A stretch of 64,000 nt of DNA from an uncultured Croceitalea sp. GTDB taxonomy: Bacteria > Bacteroidota > Bacteroidia > Flavobacteriales > Flavobacteriaceae. A program made the position numbers and the translations under genes. This document shows positions 50,922 through 59,604 of this stretch, piece after piece. The notes beneath the pieces are model-generated. The model was not told where the DNA came from. It saw only the letters and a list, made by a program, of their open reading frames with translations, and searched no databases. Where the stretch lies: contig CANLWK010000006.1 in the NCBI GenBank assembly GCA_947494805.1, forward strand, positions 88,639-152,638. The letters run 5' to 3'. Position 1 is the first letter of the stretch. Each line of letters starts with the position of its first letter.

Positions 50922-52643
50922 ATGAAAAACTTAATATTCTTATCAGTCTTTATAATCTTAGTCTCTTCAAAGGTGCATGGTCAAAACAGTGCCGTAGATA
51001 AAATTACGTTGGAACAAAAGAACGTTGTTGACAGCCTCACCGCCCATTGGGACGATGACAATAGGCCAGGGGGTGCAATGGCCTTAATCTTGGACGGGCA
51101 ACTTGTTTATCAAAACGCCCGGGGATATAGTCAAATCGAAACTTCAGAAAAGAACGCTGTCAAAACTATGTTCCCATTGGGCCAACTTTCCAATAGCTTT
51201 TTGGCCTATACGCTTCTTCATTTGGAAACAGAGAATAAATTGTCTTTAGAAGACCCTGTTTCAAAGTATGTACCCTCACTCCCCAAATGGGCCAATAAAG
51301 TACAGTTGAAACAGCTGCTTCAGCATTCTTCTGGCGTGCACGATTTTGTAGTACTTCAGCACATTGTTGGTTGGAAAGAGAATGATATTGTAAAAAAGGA
51401 GAGTGCAATACGCTTAATTGCATCGCAAAAAGAACTAAGTTTTGCTCCAGGTACCGAATTCGTGTTCTCAAGATCAAATCTTTTTCTGGTTTCTGAAATC
51501 ATAGAACGCGTATCAGAATTGCCTTTGTCACAGTATATGGAACAGCATATTTTTAAACCGTTAGGTTTGGGCAACACCAAGGTACTGACTACTGAAAACC
51601 AAAGAAATCCTGGGTTGGCCATCTCTTATCGAACGGATGAGAACAATGGTATTGTTCCAATAAAATCCCGAAAAGAGACCTATGCCGAAGTCAACATTGT
51701 CTCTTCCATTGCTGATATGGCCAAATGGGAGCTTCATTTGTTAAAACCTCAATCTGAAATAGCCAAAACTACGGTCAAAAAATTCAATGCAGTGGTTACC
51801 CTAAAAAATGGAGCGAAATTCAGTGTTCCTTCTGGTGATTTGATTTATGGTCAAAAATACATTCATAAAGAAAGAGGACTTGAAACAGCCATGTCCACCG
51901 GAGGCATTGATGGCTATGCTGCGGCTATTTTCAATTTTCCAATCCGTAATTTTACGGCTATCACTTTGAGCAATAATGGCGAACCTTATAATGGTTATAT
52001 CGGTATGCTATCGGCACATACATTTTTAAAAGGGCTCTTTCCAGAACCGCCAACCATCGATTTTACCAAAATAAAGACCATAAAACTAAAACCCAACTAT
52101 CATAAAAAATATGTAGGAACCTATTGGGATGCGGAAGGGGAACTATCACGTGAAATCAAGATTGAAAACGACACATTGCGATACGTTCGGTCAAATGGAT
52201 ATACCTCATCTTTAATTCCGATAACAAAAGATAAGTTTCAAATGATCGTGGAGTTTGATGATAAAATATTTTTGACTTTTAACGATGTCAATGGCAACAT
52301 ATCAATGAAGTATGCCTATGGCGAAGCCACCCCTTTTGAATTTGTAAAATACACCCAAAGGGTTTACTCTGAAAGCCAGTTACAACATAGCTTCTCGGGC
52401 AACTACTACTGTGAAGAATTGGGTGTAGGGTATCGTCTATCTGCAAACAATGGAAAACTAATAGCTTCAAACGTAAAAGCAGATTCCATAGTGTTGTCAT
52501 CGGTTATGGATGGTGTTTTTGCAGGAGATATGTGGTACATGAGGAGTATTGAATTTCAATCGGCAGACACTGGTGAGATTGAAGGCTTTTATGTTCGGAA
52601 CGATGCCATTAGAAACCTCTTGTTCAAGAAGATCATAAACTAA
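50922..52643 (+). CDS. Serine-hydrolase-fold protein lacking catalytic residues
   Basis: About 573 residues from the ATG at 50922, with signal peptide (MKNLIFLSVFIILVSSKVHG). The fold is that of beta-lactamase-like serine hydrolases (PLGQLSNSFLAYTLLHLE ... LLQHSSGVHDF ... STGGIDGY). At the active site the expected SxxK reads GQLSN (Q88, N91), and YxN reads FSRSN (F182). It is probably not a hydrolase, but a binding or regulatory pseudoenzyme. It is encoded directly after the DJ-1 lipoprotein. Confidence 0.85.
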   Translation: MKNLIFLSVFIILVSSKVHGQNSAVDKITLEQKNVVDSLTAHWDDDNRPGGAMALILDGQLVYQNARGYSQIETSEKNAVKTMFPLGQLSNSFLAYTLLHLETENKLSLEDPVSKYVPSLPKWANKVQLKQLLQHSSGVHDFVVLQHIVGWKENDIVKKESAIRLIASQKELSFAPGTEFVFSRSNLFLVSEIIERVSELPLSQYMEQHIFKPLGLGNTKVLTTENQRNPGLAISYRTDENNGIVPIKSRKETYAEVNIVSSIADMAKWELHLLKPQSEIAKTTVKKFNAVVTLKNGAKFSVPSGDLIYGQKYIHKERGLETAMSTGGIDGYAAAIFNFPIRNFTAITLSNNGEPYNGYIGMLSAHTFLKGLFPEPPTIDFTKIKTIKLKPNYHKKYVGTYWDAEGELSREIKIENDTLRYVRSNGYTSSLIPITKDKFQMIVEFDDKIFLTFNDVNGNISMKYAYGEATPFEFVKYTQRVYSESQLQHSFSGNYYCEELGVGYRLSANNGKLIASNVKADSIVLSSVMDGVFAGDMWYMRSIEFQSADTGEIEGFYVRNDAIRNLLFKKIIN

Positions 52644-52650
52644 AACCAAT

Positions 52651-52686
52651 AAAAAAGCCCAATGATTAAAATCATTGGGCTTTTTT
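52651..52686. terminator. Bidirectional terminator
   Basis: A 16-bp perfect stem (52651-52666 with 52671-52686) with A6 on one side and T6 on the other, between two convergent genes. It serves both. Confidence 0.92.
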
Positions 52687-52701
52687 AAACGTTGTAAAGC
52701 G

Positions 52702-52929
52702 TTACACTAGTGGTGTGCCCTTCAATCGTTTCTCAATCTTCTTCTTTTTTTCGGTCAAACGCTTCATGACATCCATCAAGTTAGCATCTTTCGTCTTTTT
52801 ATATATCTCGTTGATATCTAGAATCAATTTTTTTGCCTCTCTTGAGGCAGCAACACGATCACTTGTAGACATGTGACTTAACGTCCTGTTTTCAAATTCT
52901 GTTGCTTTCTCTAATAAGTCTGCAGTCAT
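52702..52929 (-). CDS. Conserved small helical protein, 75 residues
   Basis: A 75-residue, highly charged, coiled-coil-like protein ending in basic residues (MKRLTEKKKKIEKRLKG). No signal or membrane segment. Conserved in Flavobacteriia as far as I recall, with no known function; it could bind nucleic acid or another protein. Confidence 0.6.
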   Translation of the reverse strand: MTADLLEKATEFENRTLSHMSTSDRVAASREAKKLILDINEIYKKTKDANLMDVMKRLTEKKKKIEKRLKGTPLV

Positions 52930-53330
52930 TTTTATTTAAAGTTAAATCTTTAATATTATATTTTGGTATCCTGCCTATATCGAAAAACTATGTAACTATT
53001 GACTTTTTGAATTGCTATACAATTTTTGTCAGTTTTCTACAAGGTATTATTAAACAAAATACGCGTCGAATATAAAGAATAAAGACTGAATTCATTTCAC
53101 AAAAAATCCTTAAAATTGGAAATTCACTAAAAAAAATTCAATGAAACCTCGTTTTAACTCTTATTTTTTGCTTAATACTTTACAAATCGCCCGTTACGGT
53201 GATGAAAATGAGGGTATTCATACTTTCGTTGATTCTGAATTTTTTCGCAAAGTGTAATACAATACCAAAAATACAAGAGATAATTTGCCCTATATTCAGA
53301 GCTTTGTTTAAGAAGAAACCATAGTATGTA
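52930..53330. other. About 400 bases without a gene
   Basis: A+T-rich, between the 75- and 208-residue genes, both on the minus strand. I see no ORF of note, strong hairpin or clear promoter motif. Confidence 0.35.
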
Positions 53331-53957
53331 TTATTCCGCTTGTAACTTCGTTTGAACTTTACCCAACCTAACCTTGTTATTAGATTTAAGGGTATCTAAT
53401 TGTAGTGCACTATTTTCAGGGCTAGTCTTCTTTTCGATTTTAGACAACGCAGCTTCAAACTCTTCTTTAGACACATACCGATCATCTTTAAAAAACGATG
53501 TCATCATACTAAAAAGCGAAAAAAGAAAACTAAATGCAACGGCACCGATTAAGACAAAAAGCATTAAGCGCTCACGCTTATACGCGCCTTTTTCTGTGTT
53601 ACCCAGCATAGCCTTTTCTTCCGAAGACAGTTTGCGGGTATTTGATAGTTGCTCTAAAAAAGTATCCCATTTTTCTTCTTCTTGAATGTAACGCTGTTTG
53701 AATCCGCCCTCTTCAATAAAATCTTCAGTATACCCTGTTGAAGACAACATAAAAATTTTAACCCCATTGCCACTCATGATATCAAGCAAATTAGGATCAT
53801 AATCCATAATTTCTTTAATCAAATTTTCAACAAACTGTAGGCTATAATTTGGTCTGAGAAATTCATCGTAGAGCAATTGTACTTCAAAATAATCATCACG
53901 CTCATCAGCGTATTGTAAAAACTTATCCTTAAGTTCTGCTTTAAAGAATTCGCTCAT
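53331..53957 (-). CDS. Hypothetical single-pass membrane protein, 208 residues
   Basis: I do not recognise this protein. It has a soluble, acidic N-terminal domain (about residues 1-125), a single transmembrane helix (LMLFVLIGAVAFSFLFSLFSMM at about 131-152), and a charged, coiled-coil-prone C-terminus (YVSKEEFEAALSKIEKK). No neighbours on the same strand suggest a role. Confidence 0.6.
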   Translation of the reverse strand: MSEFFKAELKDKFLQYADERDDYFEVQLLYDEFLRPNYSLQFVENLIKEIMDYDPNLLDIMSGNGVKIFMLSSTGYTEDFIEEGGFKQRYIQEEEKWDTFLEQLSNTRKLSSEEKAMLGNTEKGAYKRERLMLFVLIGAVAFSFLFSLFSMMTSFFKDDRYVSKEEFEAALSKIEKKTSPENSALQLDTLKSNNKVRLGKVQTKLQAE

Positions 53958-54221
53958 TGGTTTATTAGATGGTTTGGCTATTGGTCTATTCTTCTAAGAA
54001 TGGTAAAATTAGAATAAAACTTCAGGTGTTCAAGAGAGCGATATGAAAGAATGGTTAATTTTTCAACAAGCCCCTCATTTTAAAGCACAGAACCTTGTCC
54101 AAACGTTTCTTGACGCAATTTTTGTGCTAAAAATTTACATCCACCTCAATAACGATGTCAGCACGAACAATAAACCTACTGCGCTGTTACGTATCACAAG
54201 GTATCTGAAAACCTTTCTCAA

Positions 54222-55130
54222 TTAAAATTTTAACTGCTCGTCTTTATCCCAAAGCCCCCAATAAGCACCTACATCACCTTCGTCACCGACTTTCCAAGAT
54301 TCATCGAATGACGAGAAGTAGAATACCTCAACATTGTCTTTTGCAGACCATACCTGTGTATTTATAAAGTATTTCATTGCGTTTTCAGCATTGGAAACCG
54401 CTCCCTTAAGACTACTTCCTTGGCTTGGCCAACCCGTTTCGGTAATGATTACTTTTTTACCTCTTGCGGCGTCCATGGCCTGACCGAACATCTGTTGCAT
54501 ATGACCTAAAGAATGTTCAATGGGACATCCTTCCCAATAGGGATAGCAATTGGACAAAATCACGTCAGTGGCATCGACAATATCAGGATGCTGTGTAAAC
54601 TCATAGTATGCATCTACATAACCCACTTCAGTATTTGGTAGTGCTTCCTTAACACGATGAATGTAGCTCAACAATTGTTCTTTTGTTAGATCATTTCTAT
54701 ACAAAACCTCATTGCCCACAGCTGCGATATCAACACAACCTTCTTTTGCCAAAGCTATCAATGCTTCTATTTCAGTTTCGTTCATCTCTAAGTCGTCGCT
54801 TAACCAAGCTCCTACCAGTGTTTTTAATCCGCTCTTTTTGGCAACCCTGGGTATGTGCTCGTTTCCCTCAATACAAGAGAACGAGCGCACCCATTTAGTA
54901 TATGGCTTTATGATATTTATTCTTCGCTGCACTTGTGCAACGGTGATAACGTCCCCTGGCTCTTGCCCATCTTCGTACATGCTAAAACAAAGACCGTGCA
55001 TGCCGTTTTGTAAGGTTTCCAACCATAGTTCGCGTAGCTCATCTTCAGAAATTTTACTGAAGTCAACACCGGCATGACCTTTGTAATTATGTTTTGCAAG
55101 TGAAAAATGATGACCTTCTCTATATGACAT
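54222..55130 (-). CDS. Cytoplasmic GH17-like beta-1,3-glucanase
   Basis: A 302-residue GH17-family glycoside hydrolase, TIM barrel. Catalytic residues: acid/base E141 in AAVGNEVLY and nucleophile E231 in IITETGWPSQG. There is no signal peptide, so it should work in the cytoplasm on imported beta-1,3-oligosaccharides. It lies 27 bases after the MFS permease gene and is the last gene of the laminarin cluster on the minus strand. Confidence 0.88.
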   Translation of the reverse strand: MSYREGHHFSLAKHNYKGHAGVDFSKISEDELRELWLETLQNGMHGLCFSMYEDGQEPGDVITVAQVQRRINIIKPYTKWVRSFSCIEGNEHIPRVAKKSGLKTLVGAWLSDDLEMNETEIEALIALAKEGCVDIAAVGNEVLYRNDLTKEQLLSYIHRVKEALPNTEVGYVDAYYEFTQHPDIVDATDVILSNCYPYWEGCPIEHSLGHMQQMFGQAMDAARGKKVIITETGWPSQGSSLKGAVSNAENAMKYFINTQVWSAKDNVEVFYFSSFDESWKVGDEGDVGAYWGLWDKDEQLKF

Positions 55131-55157
55131 TTGCTAATTTCTTTATTTAAAATATTA

Positions 55158-56723
55158 TTATAACTCTCCCCTTCTTTTAACCAACTCTTCCTTAATCTCT
55201 TTTGCTCTTTTTTCATTTAAGCTATACTTCCACATCACCCAAATAGCCAGCGCAGCCGTCGCAGAGGGAACAATAATATCGGCTATTCTCAGTCCATTCA
55301 TCGTTTCTACCGTCTGTTCCGTAACATTGGGGTCAAAACCTACTATGCTCAAGATTACACCTCCTAAAACAAGTGCTATGGATTGCCCTATTTTGACCAT
55401 CAACCAGTAAATAGCCCCAAAAGTGCCTTCTTTTCTCGGCATTCCATTTTCAAGTTCATCTAAATCACAAACATCTGCGGTCATGGACATCATCAGCGTA
55501 AACAAACCACCCATACCAAAAGCAAACAATGGAATTGGAACAAAAATCAACCAAGGCACCTCACTGCCCGGGTCTATGGAGAACCAAGACATGCCTATAT
55601 TTTCAAGTATGGGGTTCAGCGTTTCGAAAATGGAGCCTATGCCCGAATTCAAACTTTTACCAAAGCCAGTTTGATTAAACTGATCGTTCAGTTCTTTATC
55701 AAATCCCCACCATTTCAAAACATAGCCCACAATGGATAAAAAAGTGGAGATAATAAAGGCCTTTCGCTTACCCCATTTATTGGCCATTCTAGAAATAATG
55801 GGAATGACCAAAAATGCCGTAATCATTGCGTTGATGGTATTGAACCAAGCTGGCCACGTACCTGCCATCTCGTAGCTACCATTGTACATGTAAAATACAA
55901 TGATGAAAACCCCAAACGCAGCTACCAATTGAAAGCCATTAAAAACTAAAAATGTAGCGCCGCACAATTTCATAAATGGCTTGTTTTTAGAGACCTGTAC
56001 AATTCCTTTGAACAAATCTTTCATGTTTGAAGCTAACGTCTTAAAATTAATTTCTTTTCGATTCTCCATGTGGGAAGAATCAATACCCTTGCAAAACAAA
56101 GCTGGTAGAATACCGAATACAATACACATTGCCCCAACAATAAGGGCCATGGTTCGAACACCTTCCGTTTGTGTGTTGAAGGTCTCCGTATCAGGAATAA
56201 TTACATATAACCAAGGAACAATTATCCAAGCAATCTGTCCCATGGTATTTGAAAAGGCCATTAATCTGGTACGCTCATTATAGTCAGAGGTCATTTCGTA
56301 ACCAAGACCTACCAATGGAGTAGCAAACATGGTATTCCCTATTAGAAATAAGAGCTGTAACACCATTACATGCCAAATGATATAAGATTGGGAAGCGTTA
56401 TCATCAATCTGCCACATTAAAAAGAAGAGGATACCACTAATAATTGCTCCAACAAAAATGTAAGGCCTTCTACGACCCCATCTTGATTTGGTATTGTCAG
56501 AAATGAAACCCATTATAGGGTCTGTTATGGAGTCAAATATTCTTGGCAAACCTCCCAAAAGTCCTGCCCAAAGTGGGTCAACGCCCCATGCCGTAAGAAG
56601 AAAGAATTGAATAAAAACCCCTAAAGTACCTGGTAAAATATTAAGTATGAAATGTCCTGCTCCAAATGCAGCTTTTTGGCCCACAGGGACTTTGTAATTG
56701 GCAACTGTGCTTACTTTACTCAT
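55158..56723 (-). CDS. MFS sugar transporter, GPH/MelB-like
   Basis: A 521-residue, 12-helix major-facilitator transporter with the glycoside-pentoside-hexuronide signature (PRIFDSITDPIMGFISDNTKSRWGRRRPYI). It is expected to import oligosaccharides or glucosides across the inner membrane with a cation. Its position between a GH30 lipoprotein gene and a cytoplasmic GH17 gene fits uptake of laminari-oligosaccharides. Confidence 0.9.
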   Translation of the reverse strand: MSKVSTVANYKVPVGQKAAFGAGHFILNILPGTLGVFIQFFLLTAWGVDPLWAGLLGGLPRIFDSITDPIMGFISDNTKSRWGRRRPYIFVGAIISGILFFLMWQIDDNASQSYIIWHVMVLQLLFLIGNTMFATPLVGLGYEMTSDYNERTRLMAFSNTMGQIAWIIVPWLYVIIPDTETFNTQTEGVRTMALIVGAMCIVFGILPALFCKGIDSSHMENRKEINFKTLASNMKDLFKGIVQVSKNKPFMKLCGATFLVFNGFQLVAAFGVFIIVFYMYNGSYEMAGTWPAWFNTINAMITAFLVIPIISRMANKWGKRKAFIISTFLSIVGYVLKWWGFDKELNDQFNQTGFGKSLNSGIGSIFETLNPILENIGMSWFSIDPGSEVPWLIFVPIPLFAFGMGGLFTLMMSMTADVCDLDELENGMPRKEGTFGAIYWLMVKIGQSIALVLGGVILSIVGFDPNVTEQTVETMNGLRIADIIVPSATAALAIWVMWKYSLNEKRAKEIKEELVKRRGEL

Positions 56724-56772
56724 GGCATATTTGTTTGGTTGGCCGTGTTCGAATTCTTATCGCTTCACTGAC

Positions 56773-58284
56773 CTAGTTAATTACTATAGTTTGTAGGGCT
56801 TGACCGCTAATTTCTATCGACGCAGTCTTTTCCCCTAATGATATATTTAAGCTTTTGCTATTCTCATCTTGATTAAAAACCACCACAGCGATAGAACCGT
56901 CTGGGTTCTTTGCAGCGGTAACTTGTAGTTCTTTATCAGAAACATCAGCCCCAATTATTATTGCACCAGGTCTAATAAACCTGCTGAAGTGGCTCATGAC
57001 ATAGAAAATCGGTGTGAAATACACCTGATCATTCTCTGGGTCCACAATTACTGGTGCAACGCACCAATTTTTGAACCAATTAGGACCGCCCTGTTTGTCA
57101 AGAACCATATTCCAGTCAATCCACCCATCTACCCAATTGTTCAAACATCCTATAATATCTCGGGCATATCTATTTACAGGGGCATACTTTGGATGTAGAT
57201 GTTTGTCTTCTTCTGGTGCCCAATCCCACCCCCAATCGGTAGCTTCTTTTTTCCAATACCATGCGTCGTCTTTCCATTTGGGAATCTCAGCATCGACACA
57301 AGCTTCGGTCTGTATCAAATGCTTTTCAGGCGCTTTGCTATGTGCATATTGCAATGCCTTGGGAAACACCTCATATGTGCTGGCATACCAGTGTATGGCC
57401 GTTCCATCAAAATATTTTGATGCCGCATCGTTCTTATACATCACATCGACCCATTCGTTCAAATGCTCACGGTTTTGATCGTAACCCAAAATCTTGGCAG
57501 TATGCCCGTCAGCTTCTAGTTTTGGACCCAAATGATGCTGTACAAAGCTTGTCATTTCCTCCGGAGAAAAGTGCATACTCTCCCAATTGTTGTCATTACC
57601 AAGAGGTTCATTTTCTACAGTAAACCCCCAAATATCGATACCCTCTTCTTTGTACGCATCTATATATTTTGAAAAAAACAAGGCCCATGTGTCGTTGTAT
57701 TTAGGCAGCAGTCTACCTCCGCGCCAATCGTTGTTGTCTTTCATCCAAGGCGGGGCAGTCCAGGGGGAACTAACGATTTTAAAGCCGTCTTCTGAGACTG
57801 CCATGGCCTCTTTAATCATTGGTATGATATCGTCTTGGTCTTCTTTAATGCTAAAATGCTCCAATTCAACATCATCTTCCACCGGGGCATACGAATAATT
57901 ACTTACCGAAAAGTCGCAGGAATTCATATGGGTTCTTGTAAGTGAATATTTTGCTCCGTCTTTACCGAAATAGGCCTTGATCACTTTTTCTCTGTTTGGT
58001 TTGCCCAATTGATTCAATAAGTGTGCTGATGCCTCGGTAAAAGAACCGCCAAAACCGGTAATGGTCTGATACTCTTCATCTGGTTTTAAGACTACATTAA
58101 TCGCTGCCTCACCCTCAAAAACGGGAGAAATCTTTGTTAACATATCTCCTTTCGCCGCTGTTTGATAGATCTCTACATTCAACTTTTTATCCACTTCTTT
58201 CATACAACCCGACATTAACAATACTATTGACCAAAGTGCTGCTAGGTTCGTCCTTGAAACTACTGTTTTAATCTTATTTTTCAT
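56773..58284 (-). CDS. GH30-family lipoprotein (beta-1,6-glucanase-like)
   Basis: A 503-residue lipoprotein (LLMSGC, Cys27) with a GH30 (glucosylceramidase-type) TIM barrel plus beta-sandwich domain. GFGGSFTEASA opens the barrel; the acid/base is E225 (FTVENEPLGN) and the nucleophile E327 (IQTEACVD). In laminarin loci such enzymes remove beta-1,6-linked branches. It is likely exposed at the cell surface or periplasm. Confidence 0.9.
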   Translation of the reverse strand: MKNKIKTVVSRTNLAALWSIVLLMSGCMKEVDKKLNVEIYQTAAKGDMLTKISPVFEGEAAINVVLKPDEEYQTITGFGGSFTEASAHLLNQLGKPNREKVIKAYFGKDGAKYSLTRTHMNSCDFSVSNYSYAPVEDDVELEHFSIKEDQDDIIPMIKEAMAVSEDGFKIVSSPWTAPPWMKDNNDWRGGRLLPKYNDTWALFFSKYIDAYKEEGIDIWGFTVENEPLGNDNNWESMHFSPEEMTSFVQHHLGPKLEADGHTAKILGYDQNREHLNEWVDVMYKNDAASKYFDGTAIHWYASTYEVFPKALQYAHSKAPEKHLIQTEACVDAEIPKWKDDAWYWKKEATDWGWDWAPEEDKHLHPKYAPVNRYARDIIGCLNNWVDGWIDWNMVLDKQGGPNWFKNWCVAPVIVDPENDQVYFTPIFYVMSHFSRFIRPGAIIIGADVSDKELQVTAAKNPDGSIAVVVFNQDENSKSLNISLGEKTASIEISGQALQTIVIN

Positions 58285-58301
58285 TGGTCAATGTTTCAAA
58301 T

Positions 58302-59582
58302 TCATGGCTTGTAAGGGGGCATCAATACATCATTCATCATAGCCTCTTTATCTCCCCCATATGTTTTGGTAATGGGCTTGCCGCCCCGTGTAAATCCATC
58401 AAGGGTGCCTTTGTCGACCATATCCCACAAGACATATTTTGCTTGTCCGTCCACGGTGATCAATCCGAAATGGTTCTCAGAACCTTGTTGATTTCCAGCA
58501 TCTTTCCAAGGCTCATCAAAGGCCTCAAAATAAAAACAGGAAATACCTTTCGCATTTGTCCAATCTCTCATCTGTCGGTAATACAATGCTTCTTTGTACT
58601 CATCGGTCGCCCGCGATCCTTCAGGACCATAATGACCGTTTGATATGGTAGCCCATCCGGTCTCACCAATATGTATTGGTTTATCTACGCCCAAGCTCTG
58701 CATGTATGATTTTACATTATTGTATTGGCCTATGGCATAATTCATTGCCCGAAGCATCGTGGTATCTATCTTTTCAATATCCGTTAGATTCTTTTCTGCT
58801 TCTCCAACACCCCAAAACACTGGATTGTAATGGGTGTCATGCATAGGATAGGTATGTATGGACAAAAAGTCCACAGCCTTGATAAGTTGGTTCAGGTCTT
58901 CAACATGGTACTCAGCATCGCCCCCACCCCATGATGCAAAATTATCTGAGCTGGTAATCCATAGGTCTTTCGACAATTCACCAGATACCTTCATGGCTTG
59001 CAAATGGTTTACCCATTTTAAAATAACGTCTGGTTGTACAAAATAGCCCGTTGCCCACTTTACCATAGCCTCGTTGCCGACCGCAATAACCTTTACAATG
59101 TCAGTATATGCATTTGCCAAGCGCACCGCTTCGGCTATCTCAACAGCATTGCGTTCACTTTCTTGATTATGGTCTGGTTCTAGGTCCGTCCAGGCATTTT
59201 TACAATCTATCCATGCCCCCAACATAACATACATCTCAAAATCCGCGTCCTCTTCTTTGAGTTCACTAATGGCCTTTAAGACGTTTGAAGCATGGGGCAA
59301 GTGAACTTTATAGGTGCGCAACACCCGTATTCCCATGGCATACATTATTTTCATGTCTTCCTTAAGTTCGTCTATGGTAGGCTCAATATCATGGTCTATC
59401 TTTCGATAGCCCCCGTAAGAAATTGCCAAATAATCAGGATTACCTAAAATGTCTTTTGCGGTAAGGCTCAATTCTTGCTTCACAGTTTCTTTTTTACTTT
59501 CTGGTTTAGGTTTATTGTTCTTACATGAAAAAATCATCGTAAAAAGCAGTAAGCAATTCAATGTTATGACAAATTTTTTCAT
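58302..59582 (-). CDS. GH17-family lipoprotein (beta-1,3-glucan hydrolase-like)
   Basis: A 426-residue lipoprotein (MIFSC, Cys20) with a GH17-like TIM barrel. Acid/base E171 (VIAVGNEAM) and nucleophile E307 (IHIGETGWATIS) are in place. It should cut beta-1,3-glucan oligosaccharides in the periplasm or on the surface. It differs from the second GH17 at 54222 by having an export signal. The gap to GH30 is 17 bases. Confidence 0.88.
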   Translation of the reverse strand: MKKFVITLNCLLLFTMIFSCKNNKPKPESKKETVKQELSLTAKDILGNPDYLAISYGGYRKIDHDIEPTIDELKEDMKIMYAMGIRVLRTYKVHLPHASNVLKAISELKEEDADFEMYVMLGAWIDCKNAWTDLEPDHNQESERNAVEIAEAVRLANAYTDIVKVIAVGNEAMVKWATGYFVQPDVILKWVNHLQAMKVSGELSKDLWITSSDNFASWGGGDAEYHVEDLNQLIKAVDFLSIHTYPMHDTHYNPVFWGVGEAEKNLTDIEKIDTTMLRAMNYAIGQYNNVKSYMQSLGVDKPIHIGETGWATISNGHYGPEGSRATDEYKEALYYRQMRDWTNAKGISCFYFEAFDEPWKDAGNQQGSENHFGLITVDGQAKYVLWDMVDKGTLDGFTRGGKPITKTYGGDKEAMMNDVLMPPYKP

Positions 59583-59604
59583 GATGTTCCGTTTAAGTTT
59601 TTAA

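Noticed and set aside
54043-54225. 60-codon plus-strand frame before the GH17 gene
   Set aside because: Short, without signal or domain, and it ends over the 3' end of the GH17 gene.
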